A DNA stretch of 64,000 bases. Origin: Flavobacterium cerinum (GTDB taxonomy: Bacteria > Bacteroidota > Bacteroidia > Flavobacteriales > Flavobacteriaceae). The stretch's first letter is position 1; each line of letters starts with the position of its first letter. The DNA lies in assembly GCF_024496085.1 (NCBI RefSeq), contig NZ_CP101751.1, positions 992,001 through 1,056,000 of the forward strand, written 5' to 3'. Under the pieces are notes generated by a model, which had not been told where the DNA came from, did not search any database, and worked only from the letters and a program-made list of their open reading frames with translations. Both the position numbers and the translations under genes were made by a program. This document shows, in pieces, positions 32,401 through 42,000 of the stretch.

Positions 32401-34675
32401 CGGACTGAAAGTAGGAGGAGGAAGCCGGGTTAAAGAAATCAGAATACACGATCAATGGGATATAATGACAGTAAATCCGGATAACGAATTATACAAACAG
32501 TTTTACGGACAAAAATATAATTATAAAACAGCCGACGGACAGACATCCGGTGTGGCAACTTTCGAACCTTTGGGAAGTAAGGAAAATCCATTTGTGGAAC
32601 CGTTTTATGATCATAGTAACAGAGACTTATTATTAGGTACGGAGAGCGAAAATTTTGTGGAGAAACCGTTTGGAGAATCATTCTTCCCATCACCTAAAGT
32701 AACTTATAGTCGTGTAGTGGTTAAAAATCTGCCAAGAGTACAATCTCAGAATGGTAGTGTAACGAAAGAGGTGAAACGCCATGCTACAGGTGAAGTTGTG
32801 ACCGAGTTTTATACAACTAAGGATCATCCGACTATTGTCGATTATACCGTACTGTCAGCACACTATGATAAGTCGGACATATTGGCGAGTTTTTTAAATA
32901 TTAATGTGAAGAACCACTTAACATTGTCACAAGGTTTCGCTATTCATACAAATGATATGGACGGAAAAATGAAGAGCCAGCGGGTTTATGCCGAAGGACA
33001 AAAAGAAGCCATTTCAGGAGTGGATTATAAATACAGGGAATTTGCTTCGAATCCGAAAAATCAGGGAAAACTGAATAACGAAGTGACCACAATAAATGCT
33101 AAAGGAGAGATTCGTACTAAATTAGTGGGTGTTGATTATGATGTAACCAATGACTTCAGGGAAAATAAATCGGTGACTGAAACACCGGGGATTCATTTTA
33201 ATACTGCAGGATTGCCTATTCTAGTAGGACTTATTATTGTACCGACACCAATACCGAGTTATTCAAAACACGAGAACCTGATGCGATCTGCTGTTACCAC
33301 AAAAGTGATTCATACTTCGGCAATATTATCAGAGAAAATTGCGTATGACGCCGGTTCGGAAGTGGCTACCAAGAATCTGGCATGGGATGCAGAAACGGGA
33401 GATGTTTTGTTGACAGAAACCGTAAACGAATTTAGCGATAAGTATTATAATTTCAATTTTCCGGCTTACTGGTCGTATAAAGGGATGAGTCAGGCGGTAA
33501 CCAACCTCGGTCTTGAATGGAATATTTCGAATATTACCAACACATCAAAATATAAATTTGACTCATATAGTGCAGCCGATTATTTAATGGATGGTGATGA
33601 AGTTTGGGTAAGTGGTGTTAATTCCGAAAATAAAAACAGATCCACAAAAGCGTGGGTGGTAAAGGTAACAGCCAATCAGTTTATTCTTATTGATAAAGAT
33701 GGTTTACGAGTTGACAAAAAACTAATCCAAAACGGACGGTTAAAAGTGATTCGTTCCGGATACCGCAATTTGCAGAATGCAACCATGGCTAGTGTAACCT
33801 CAATGAAAAATCCATTGTATAATTATGACGGCAATAATGTGATGACTACGATTAAAAACACATTGGATTATCAACCGTATTTGTCAACTTCAGTAGGTTA
33901 TAGAATTGTGAATGCTTCGGCGATTTCCTATAATAATGTCTGGCCGGCACAATGTGAATGTGATTTACCGAGAATGACATTTGACGGAAACAAAAATCTG
34001 ATTTTTGAATACGAAAAAGATGTAAATAATGATGATCCGGATGATATCAGGAACCGATCTTACAATCCGTATTTGTATAACGTATTAGGAAACTGGAGAG
34101 CAGATAAATCGTATGCCTATCTAACCGGTAGAAATTACAGTGACGCTAGCCAAAATCCGGCTATAAGAAAAATAGGTTTCTTTAGTGATTTTTCGCCATT
34201 CTATATATACAATACCGGCAGACAGAAATGGGAAATAACCGGGCCGGCAGAATTTCAGAAATGGACATTTGCATCCGAAGTAACCAAGTATAATGCTTAC
34301 GGACAGGAAATTGAAAATAAAGATGCCTTAAACCGTTATTCGGCCGCGCTGTTTGGCTATAATAATCGTTTTCCAACGGCAGTCGGATCGAATACAAGAT
34401 ATAGTGAATTAGCGTCCGATGGTTTTGAAGATTATAATTTTGAATCGTGTACCGCTTCTTCTCATTTTAGCTTTATAGAAACCCTGAAAGATGGAAATAA
34501 TGTCACGATTTCACCGCTTCATGCCCATTCGGGAAGAAATAGTTTGCGAGTGGCACCTAAAAAAGGAGCTAAGGTTAAAAAACAGGTTATTTCCTGTGAT
34601 GCGATAAACAGCAATACTTTACAAAAAAACAGACAAGTACAAACAACCGTAACGACGAAGTCGGCTAAAAAATAG
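29066..34675 (+). CDS. Giant secreted protein with SpvB-like N terminus, copy B
   Basis: 1869 aa, paralogue of 2691-8264 with the same order: signal peptide (PMAVYA), SpvB-like opening GTSDMVDLASGDLNYNIPI and ASWVGLGWDLNVGQINRQ, long beta-rich body, and a C-terminal DGFEDYNF and HSGRNSLRV module. The first 128 residues are almost the same as copy A; the rest is clearly diverged but aligned along its whole length. It lies 7 bp before the LRR/VWA gene. As in locus A, it has no toxin or enzyme motif that I can identify. Confidence 0.85.
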   Translation: MIQKIRTSKVTKVIAIYLVMMLFLEMVQPMAVYALTGGPSQPEFESFTPIGTSDMVDLASGDLNYNIPIMDVGGYPLNLAYNSGVTMDQEASWVGLGWDLNVGQINRQMRGLPDDFNGDEMTYENNMKENVTIGANVNLFLSAFGVGEAGPKGSVGLGVKYNNYDGFGFSVNGGMSYQISENLGVGMDVESSGSEGVSVSPKLTFSKRFSGNSGYTIGTSVGVGLNSRKGLESMAMSFKAIKNANSGKKIRFNGLDTSGSLSFIDASFTPTKRVGMESLSFMFALNLEGEIMGIEPGIKFSGYRTSQGIKGSEKNKKEKAYGYENTFNATDNDILDFNREKDRTLNKNSTSLAITNQTYDIYSIQGQGVSGMYRPYKSQVGFVYDNNVQDDTYGGSLGGEFGAGVGAHWGFDLSVTYGESSTKLWNYRNPALQRFEEKHEGNKPDYERIYFKNVGGNHVDKELNLFNNDLGGYDAIKLELDGTSFARGTRKNYYKNGNAIPGTGMIARQNRVNRNQTIQTLTRAEAQKYGFKTQFSPYSVQGKNDSHTSEVRITKEGGERYIYGRAAYNLTKRETTFDVGSVPSVLCRDGLVYYVPGQDNTPGNKREGDRYFNRVTTPAYAHSYLLTSVLSADYQDLKGDGPTDDDLGTYTKFEYENTTKTKPYKWRMPFRKNLASYDAGLHSTRKDNKGNYQYGEKELLYIKKIETKTHIAIFTISPRRDGYGVIDENGGLGADSKSYKLDKIALYSKPEYLADQANAVPIKVAHFEYDYSLCQGIENHEDAHISGQPVEGKKGKLTLKKVYFTYKKSNMGKFTPYVFSYGNNPSYDQKAYDMWGNYKPTNNATGCETEDALSNAEYPYVDQSNRAQADTYAGAWSLASVTLPSGGKIEMDFESDDYGAVQNRKVMQMFKVVGAGKDPLNSPEQLTNTLLYGRELSEYLYIKLDDSNTEKFYERYIQPIENDPIYFRFLINMAAQNLQIGGTDYKDKFDYVSGYLRLKEGKDYSFYKDAAGNMYASIPIQMTNQGDGIGNPTVNPISKAGWYFGRQNLNRVVYNMLGEEDVDDVKGVVMELVSWIPAIFEIFKSPNGTLKDRGIASKFISGKSWIRLMQPNGLKVGGGSRVKEIRIHDQWDIMTVNPDNELYKQFYGQKYNYKTADGQTSGVATFEPLGSKENPFVEPFYDHSNRDLLLGTESENFVEKPFGESFFPSPKVTYSRVVVKNLPRVQSQNGSVTKEVKRHATGEVVTEFYTTKDHPTIVDYTVLSAHYDKSDILASFLNINVKNHLTLSQGFAIHTNDMDGKMKSQRVYAEGQKEAISGVDYKYREFASNPKNQGKLNNEVTTINAKGEIRTKLVGVDYDVTNDFRENKSVTETPGIHFNTAGLPILVGLIIVPTPIPSYSKHENLMRSAVTTKVIHTSAILSEKIAYDAGSEVATKNLAWDAETGDVLLTETVNEFSDKYYNFNFPAYWSYKGMSQAVTNLGLEWNISNITNTSKYKFDSYSAADYLMDGDEVWVSGVNSENKNRSTKAWVVKVTANQFILIDKDGLRVDKKLIQNGRLKVIRSGYRNLQNATMASVTSMKNPLYNYDGNNVMTTIKNTLDYQPYLSTSVGYRIVNASAISYNNVWPAQCECDLPRMTFDGNKNLIFEYEKDVNNDDPDDIRNRSYNPYLYNVLGNWRADKSYAYLTGRNYSDASQNPAIRKIGFFSDFSPFYIYNTGRQKWEITGPAEFQKWTFASEVTKYNAYGQEIENKDALNRYSAALFGYNNRFPTAVGSNTRYSELASDGFEDYNFESCTASSHFSFIETLKDGNNVTISPLHAHSGRNSLRVAPKKGAKVKKQVISCDAINSNTLQKNRQVQTTVTTKSAKK

Positions 34676-34682
34676 TATAGTG

Positions 34683-37600
34683 ATGATGAAGACAAAATTA
34701 AAAAGCCTGATCCTTACGGTATTCATAACACTAAGTAGTCTGGTAGCTTTTGCTCAGGTGCCGCCTGCGGAGCGACAGGCTTTAATCGATTTGTACAATA
34801 ATACTAATGGTGCAAACTGGATCAATAAAACCGGTTGGGATGTTAATAATCCGAATGCAGTAGTGACATCCTGGAATGCTGCCACACAAACCGGATGGTA
34901 TGGTGTTACTGTTTTTAACGGGCACGTTATCTATTTGAATTTAAATAACAATAATTTAACAGGGCCTCTAAATAATAATCTTCGGGATTTAACAAACCTT
35001 TTAACGTTATTGATGCAAGGAAATAAATTATCAGGCTCGATACCTTTGGGAATCTACGAATTACAATACTTACAAAGTTTGAATTTGGCGCTTAATAATT
35101 TAACTGGGGGGCTTTCACCGGCAATTAGCAGCTTGGTTAATCTTACCGATTTAAGACTATTTAATAATGTTAACTTTGGAGGAACTATACCGGAGGAGCT
35201 TGGAACCTTGACAAAAATGTACAGAATTAATCTGGACGGGTGTAATTTGAGTGGTAGTATACCGGGGTCTATCGGGCAATTAACAGGATTGAATAGCCTT
35301 TATTTGCATCAGAATAATTTATCCGGACCGATTCCTGCTTCTATCGGTAATTTGCGTAATATATATTCGATATGGTTGAATGATAATAAACTGTCGGGCT
35401 CTTTGCCATCTACTTTATCAGGACTTAAGTCGATTGTTTCATTTAACCTGCAACGTAATCAATTTACCGGAACAATACCTTCTTTGGTAGGAATGGAAAG
35501 GATTTTATCGATGGATTTTGGATCTAATCAATTAACAGGATCTATACCGGATGATCTTGGTCAGCTGTCAACGATGCAATACCTCAATTTGGGAGGTAAT
35601 TATCTTACTGGTACAATTCCGTCAAGTTTAGGTAATCTCAGCGAGTTAAGGACGCTTGCCTTATACTACAATAATCTGGAAGGAAGTATTCCTGCAAGTT
35701 TTCAAAATCTTCAAAATCTAAGAACATTGCAATTGACGAAGAATAAACTGAGCGGACCAATTCCTAACTTAACGGGATTGGAATTTTTCTCAGGATTTTC
35801 TATTGAAGAAAACAGATTTCGTTTTGCCGACTTTGAAGCACAGTTTCCTCAATATATGCAAAAATTATCTGCTTATACGGCATTTATGTATGCACCTCAG
35901 GCAAAAATTGATGTAGAAGAAACGATAACTGTACCGGTTGGAGGAACAGCTACGTTAAGTATGTATAATACTGATCTGAGATACACTCAAAATGAAAGAT
36001 ACAAATGGTATAAGAGAAATGTCGGCTCAACAATTTGGGGTTTGATTCCGAATCAGAATAACCGTACTTATGTAATTAATGGAGTAAACGCTGCTAACGA
36101 AGGGGATTATTATTGTACTTCTGAACATCCGCAAATGACAATTAATGGAACTAGTTGGTTTAGACTTATTTTAGCCCGTGAAATTATCAAATTACGTGTT
36201 AGCAATTGTGCACCGTTAACAGGAGTAATAAAAGCGTCACAACAGGATAAAATGGTGCCGTGTACCAATAGCCCGGTTAATTTTACTTTTGAAACCAGTG
36301 TAACACCTATTACAAAACATGTATGGACATTTTACGGAACCGATGGTACAACAGTTCTACAGACACAAAATACACTTACTACTAATACAATACAGTACAC
36401 TTATACTACGCCTGGGGTGTATAAGGTAAAAGTTGATGTTACTGACGGCAACGGTTGTGTGACAACGATAATAAAAGATATAGCCATTAGTGGTTGTAAT
36501 TCTTGTACGATTAATAATCCGACTTCACAAACGGTAAAGCAACTATATATTAATCTGCTAAATCATTTGCATTTAAAAATAGTTAACGAAGGGGCAATCC
36601 CTAACGGATACAATCCGCCGGAATTAGTTAGTCTCGCACCTTATATAACGGATACTAATCCGAGGATCTATAATGCACAATTATTGGATGGTGTTTTTTA
36701 TTTTTCATTTGCTGATCATGGACTTGGTATGGCTAATGCGGATATTAGCTTTAGACAATATAATAATTCATTTGCTTTAGTAGCAGATGTCAATCTTTCT
36801 GATTTTGAGTCTGCTGTGGTTTCAAAAGAGTATCTTTTGAAATACATTAATAATGAGACAGAAATAAAAAATAGCATAAGACATATTAATTTCTGTCCGA
36901 CAGATGGTGGTATTACCTGTGTTTCGCACATCGCCATTGTTGTAGATGAGTCAGGATCTATTGATGAAACAGAAGCGATGAAAATCAGAAAACAACTTAA
37001 GGCTTTTGTACAGCAACAAGCAGATTATAACGATAGTCATAATGCAAACATTCATGTCTCTTTGATCGGAATGTCGGATAGTGATACTGACTTAAGATCG
37101 GCTGAACATATTCCGGCGACCAGAGTTACGAATAGTCCGGCGGTGATGGGAATGTTTAACCAATGGATCAATAATTATCGCCTTAGAAGCGGTGTCGGAA
37201 TTAGTCCGTCATCTGATTACTGGAAAAGCGGACTAACAGCTGCTTTGGATGCTTCGGTAAAACCAAATGCCGTTATTATGATAACAGATGGTTGTCAAAC
37301 GGCTAATGTGGGAGCATTAATCAATACAATGAAAAGGTTTAAAAATTACAGAACTCCCGGAAATACAGGACAATCGTTAACGCCAAACGGGCCACAGTTA
37401 TATGTAGTCGGAATTGAAGAAGGCTATTATGTTAATGAAAATACAACATCGCCTTTTGGTAATGTCTTGCCTCGTAACCAAAATCCTAATTATGTACCTG
37501 ATTTAATGTTAAGCAGAGCGACGGATAATACTTTTACTACTGCGGCAACATCGTTACTAGAGTCTTTGCAATTTTTATTGGGATATCCTGTTAATGAGTA

Positions 37601-38279
37601 TCCGGTAGCAGACCTGAATAACTTCACAAAAGATTATTACGGGCATGATAGCTTCCATATTTTGGGATCGGATATCCGTTATTTTACAAATAATCTGGTC
37701 AATAGAAACTTTATCTGTGGTGATGAAATCTATCCGGATATTTGTGACGACTGTTTTTCCTTCCAACCGGAACCGGGACGGGAATATGTGATCAGTGCCT
37801 GGGTTAAAGAAGATGTGAAAAAACAACAAAAAACCTATACAGGTCCTCAGATTAAAATTACCTATTATAAAAATAAAAGAGCTGATGATACATCAGATGT
37901 GATTGCGACGGATACGGCTTTACCATCAGGTGAAATTATAGACGGATGGCAACGAATTGTAAAAAGATTTAAAGTGCCGTATAATACATCCGTTCCAAGT
38001 CAGAGTACTGTTGTTATCGGATTTGAATTGTTTAATGACAGTCCTGAAAAAGCAGCATTTTTTGATGATGTCAGAATTCATCCTTTAGAAGGAAGTATGA
38101 AAGCTTTTGTATATGATCCGGAAACCTTTAAGTTAATGTCGGAGTTGGATGAAAATAACTATGCCACTTTTTATGAATATGACAACGAAGGAGGATTAGT
38201 GCGTATCAAAAAGGAAACAGAAAAAGGAATTAAAACAATACAGGAAACACGTTCCGGTAATGTAATTAAAGTAAACTGA
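34683..38279 (+). CDS. LRR / Ig-like / PKD / VWA / YD secreted protein, copy B
   Basis: 1198 aa from the ATG at 34683; GTG at 34680 and ATG at 34686 are alternatives in frame. Signal peptide (ends VAFAQ). LRR cap and about a dozen 24-residue LRR units follow at residues 75-370 (LNLNNNNLTGPL, LYLHQNNLSGPIPASIGNL). An Ig-like domain lies at about 415-490 (YKWYK...DYYCTS), a PKD-like domain at about 525-605 (GVYKVKVDVTDGNG), and one copy of the 130-aa 'LLNHL...LAPYITD' domain at about 605-740. The VWA domain spans about 745-915 (AIVVDESGSIDE, MITDGCQ). The C terminus is almost the same as in copy A (FVYDPETFKLMSELDE, ATFYEYDNEGGLV). The LRR array may be a receptor- or matrix-binding part. Confidence 0.87.
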   Translation: MMKTKLKSLILTVFITLSSLVAFAQVPPAERQALIDLYNNTNGANWINKTGWDVNNPNAVVTSWNAATQTGWYGVTVFNGHVIYLNLNNNNLTGPLNNNLRDLTNLLTLLMQGNKLSGSIPLGIYELQYLQSLNLALNNLTGGLSPAISSLVNLTDLRLFNNVNFGGTIPEELGTLTKMYRINLDGCNLSGSIPGSIGQLTGLNSLYLHQNNLSGPIPASIGNLRNIYSIWLNDNKLSGSLPSTLSGLKSIVSFNLQRNQFTGTIPSLVGMERILSMDFGSNQLTGSIPDDLGQLSTMQYLNLGGNYLTGTIPSSLGNLSELRTLALYYNNLEGSIPASFQNLQNLRTLQLTKNKLSGPIPNLTGLEFFSGFSIEENRFRFADFEAQFPQYMQKLSAYTAFMYAPQAKIDVEETITVPVGGTATLSMYNTDLRYTQNERYKWYKRNVGSTIWGLIPNQNNRTYVINGVNAANEGDYYCTSEHPQMTINGTSWFRLILAREIIKLRVSNCAPLTGVIKASQQDKMVPCTNSPVNFTFETSVTPITKHVWTFYGTDGTTVLQTQNTLTTNTIQYTYTTPGVYKVKVDVTDGNGCVTTIIKDIAISGCNSCTINNPTSQTVKQLYINLLNHLHLKIVNEGAIPNGYNPPELVSLAPYITDTNPRIYNAQLLDGVFYFSFADHGLGMANADISFRQYNNSFALVADVNLSDFESAVVSKEYLLKYINNETEIKNSIRHINFCPTDGGITCVSHIAIVVDESGSIDETEAMKIRKQLKAFVQQQADYNDSHNANIHVSLIGMSDSDTDLRSAEHIPATRVTNSPAVMGMFNQWINNYRLRSGVGISPSSDYWKSGLTAALDASVKPNAVIMITDGCQTANVGALINTMKRFKNYRTPGNTGQSLTPNGPQLYVVGIEEGYYVNENTTSPFGNVLPRNQNPNYVPDLMLSRATDNTFTTAATSLLESLQFLLGYPVNEYPVADLNNFTKDYYGHDSFHILGSDIRYFTNNLVNRNFICGDEIYPDICDDCFSFQPEPGREYVISAWVKEDVKKQQKTYTGPQIKITYYKNKRADDTSDVIATDTALPSGEIIDGWQRIVKRFKVPYNTSVPSQSTVVIGFELFNDSPEKAAFFDDVRIHPLEGSMKAFVYDPETFKLMSELDENNYATFYEYDNEGGLVRIKKETEKGIKTIQETRSGNVIKVN

Positions 38280-38293
38280 TAGAAGGTGGTGAG

Positions 38294-39016
38294 ATGATAA
38301 AAAAGTATACTATACTGACCGTAATTTTTTTAATTACTTTTTCAGGGTATTCCCAAAAAGTGGGAGAAGTGTTTAAAAAAGTTGCAGAAATGCAGACAGT
38401 GCCTAAACCATTGTCCTATACCATGAATTATCTTTTATACAGTGATCATGATAGCAAAAAGATAGTTGAAAATTATAAAGGGATCTTCCATAAAAGTGCT
38501 TCAAATGAGACATACATGAAAATTAAGGATACCGAAATGATCAACTCTAAAAAGACGAATCTGAAAATCAGCCATGGAGAAAAAGCTATAGTGGTGTCAG
38601 ATCCGTTAAATAACGGAGCTACAGAACTGGATGTACAGCAGATTTTTAGTTTGTGCAAAGTGATCTCGTTTAAAGATTATAAAACCTATTGGGAAATACA
38701 GTTGGAACCTAAAGCGTATTCCAATTTATCCTATTCGAAAATCATACTGAATATTTCGAAACAGTATTTTTTGCAGAAACAAGTATTCTATTATAACACA
38801 GCGGTTAATTTTTCTAACGATTACCGAAAATCGGATGTCCATTATCCCAAATTGGAAGTAATCTACGAAGGATATAATAGAAAGCCATTGGAAGCATCAC
38901 TGTTTACTACAGGGAAGTATTATTCCGTGACGGCAAAAAATACAATTGTATTGTCAAAAGCATTTAAAAAATACGAAGTGATCGATCAGCGATTAACTTC
39001 TAATACCATAAAATAA
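38294..39016 (+). CDS. Exported 240-aa protein, Rhs-locus gene 4, copy B
   Basis: Same length and layout as 11741-12463: signal peptide (TFSGYSQ), the segments [27 protein letters not shown] and [11 protein letters not shown], and the C terminus [15 protein letters not shown] diverged paralogue, kept between the VWA and Rhs genes in both loci. Function unknown; a LolA-like fold is possible but unproven. Confidence 0.75.
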   Translation: MIKKYTILTVIFLITFSGYSQKVGEVFKKVAEMQTVPKPLSYTMNYLLYSDHDSKKIVENYKGIFHKSASNETYMKIKDTEMINSKKTNLKISHGEKAIVVSDPLNNGATELDVQQIFSLCKVISFKDYKTYWEIQLEPKAYSNLSYSKIILNISKQYFLQKQVFYYNTAVNFSNDYRKSDVHYPKLEVIYEGYNRKPLEASLFTTGKYYSVTAKNTIVLSKAFKKYEVIDQRLTSNTIK

Positions 39017-39027
39017 AATTTAGAGAT

Positions 39028-42000
39028 ATGTATATCCGTAAGAGCCTTTATGTTTTAGTACTTGTTTTGTTTTCGGCCTTTTCTTTTGCCCAACAGGAGG
39101 AAGTGACCGGGGGAATTAGTGTGGGAACACAGCTTCATAGTTTGCCTACTTTGCAGGTGGTCGATACAAAGTACAGTTCTTTAAATCAATATAGTGTTTT
39201 TACATCGGTCAATCCGGCGGTGTATGTTCATTTTGGTTTTAAAGATAATACCAGTGACCTTGCGGCTTACAATACTATTTATTATTGTGAGGTGAATTTG
39301 TTGGTAACCCCTTATAATAACACCGGCGGGGCAATGTCGGCCTATAATGTCACCTTAAAAATCAAACACGACAATGTTACGGAATCGGTAGCGTTCGATG
39401 ATTATAAAGTGCATAAATTACCCAATATACATAAGGCTACGGTAAAAGTACAGTCTATTCAGTATAAAAATAATTTAGATCAGAATATTAGTCTGGTTAC
39501 TAATTCGGTAGCCTATCTTGAACTGAAATTTAGTACAGAACGATACTATAATCTGGAAAATACAACGGTAAGTCCGGCGAGACGATTCATTAAATACAAC
39601 GGACTTGTTCCGGTTACAGTAGCAAATGCCAGTGACGGAGCAGAAGAACTGGAAATTTCATGGACAAGAAATGCCACAGCACCTGCTACTGAATATGAAT
39701 TAGAATGGACGTGGATTGATAGTTATAGTGAAGGCGGAGGAACAATTCCGGCAGCTCAGATACCATTAACCGAACTGAGTTTTAAGTTAAATAGTACACG
39801 AATACAAACAAAAGAACTGTCCTATAAAATACCGTTGATTTTTGCTAAAGGATACCTGGTTTATCGGGTAAGGCCGGTAGGTAGATTTTTGGATGATACT
39901 AAAAAAATATATTATGGCTCTTGGTCTAACGGGGTTTCCGATACCTGGAGGTTTGTGGAACAATGGGGTTCATATGCTACAATTGATGCAGACCATGAAT
40001 TAGGAAAAAAGAACTGGCAGTATCAGGCGTCATTTGCCGAAGATGGTAAGAAAAAAGAAGTGGTAAGTTATTTTGACGGAACATTGCGTAACCGTCAGAC
40101 GGTAACAAAAATGAATAGTAACAACAAAGCAATTGTTGGAGAAGTTATTTACGATAATCAGGGAAGACCGGCAGTTGAAGTATTGCCAACGCCAATCCAG
40201 GCTTCCGGTATTCGTTTCTATAAAGATCTTAATAAAAATGAAACCAATGCGCTCTATACGCATCACGATTTTGACTGGGATACCACCAGTGAGCCGGGTT
40301 GTGATCCGTTGTTGCCTTCAGGAATGATTGCCAATTCGGGAAGTAGTAAATATTATTCGGATCAGAATACGGTACTCAATAATTTTCAGGACTTTGTTCC
40401 GGATGCAAAAAAATATCCGTTCTCACAAATTGAATATACACCGGATAATACGGGAAGAATCAGGAGAAAAGGAGGAGTTGGACTGGATCATCAGTTAGGG
40501 AAAGGACATGAAATGCAATATTTTTATGCACAGCCGGAACAGGAAGAGTTGAACCGTCTGTTCGGATATAGAGTAGGAGACTTTAAGCGATACAAAAAGA
40601 ATGTTGTTATCGATCCGAATAAACAGGTCAGCGTTAGTTATCTCGATCCGCAGGGAAGAACCATAGCCACTGCTTTGGCCGGAGATAAACTTGGAAACCT
40701 CATCTCGCTTGACGACGAAACCAATGCAGCATTACATCAGAATACTATTACCGAAATATTAGTTGGTAATAACAATAAATTCGTTTCCGGTGAAAACGGG
40801 ATGCTGGAAGATGGTTTAAGACTGGTTACTCAGGTTGGAACTGAAAAAGAAGGACTCATTAAATTTGGATACAATTTAACCCACAATACAAATACCTTTA
40901 ACGATATCTGTATCGGAAACAAACATTATCCGTTTGTATTCGACTGGACGATCAGTATGCAGGATGATTGTGCCAATGAAATGCTATTACCCGCAGATTT
41001 GCCTAATACAACACCGGGATTATCTGCAACATTGGGTACGCTTAACTTAAACTCGACAACACCATCCTTACCGGCGATTAGTTTAACGGCAAACATCGAT
41101 TCGAAAACATTAAAAGTAGGAACGTATTCACTGAGTAAAATTGTAAAAGTGAATAAACAGGCACTTGAAGCTTATGCAGATGATTATGTAAATGAGATAA
41201 GAAAAGAAACCAGTGAATGTTACCCGGATATTAAACAATATGAAGTTGATATTGATATGGCCGACTGTAATGTTACTTGCCAGTCTTGTGAAAAATCGCT
41301 GATCTGTACCTATTTGTCCGCAAGTGATTGTGTGTTATTTACCAGTAAATTCGGAGCTGACGTAACAAGTCTCGGAAATGTAGCAGCAAGAGAAGAATAT
41401 GTACAGAAAGCACTACGGGCTTATATTATCTCAAATCTTAATCAGGAATTTAACGGAAGTTCTTTCGCATATTCCGGGACACAATACATTGATAATAATG
41501 CATCGGTTCCACAATACTTGATCAATAGCTATGTGATTCGTTTTACAAAAGAATTTACAGAACTGTTAAACGGATGTCGTGAGCTTTGTATTCAACCGGA
41601 CGATGTTTGTGATATTAATGCAACAATGTTATTGGCCGATGTAAGTCCTAACGGACAGTACGGATCACTGGCAGGAATCTATTTTCAAGGGACTACCCCG
41701 GAAGAATATCAACAAAACAGCTTAGCAAATGAAGAGTTAGCGCAGTTGAGTCTTTTTAACGATAACAACAAATTATATTACGGCGGAACAGTAACCACTA
41801 CAACCTCATCCGGACTGAAATCCAATTATGTATGGAGAAGACCGGCTACCCCATATAAGGAAAGCGACGGAAGTGTATCCAGAGTAAGAGTCGTACAACT
41901 GGCAGACGGATCTTACTCACCGGCATTAAATCAAAATGCCGTAGTTACGACCGATCCTGAAAACCCGGGAACCAATATCCGATTAACCAGTCCGGAATAT

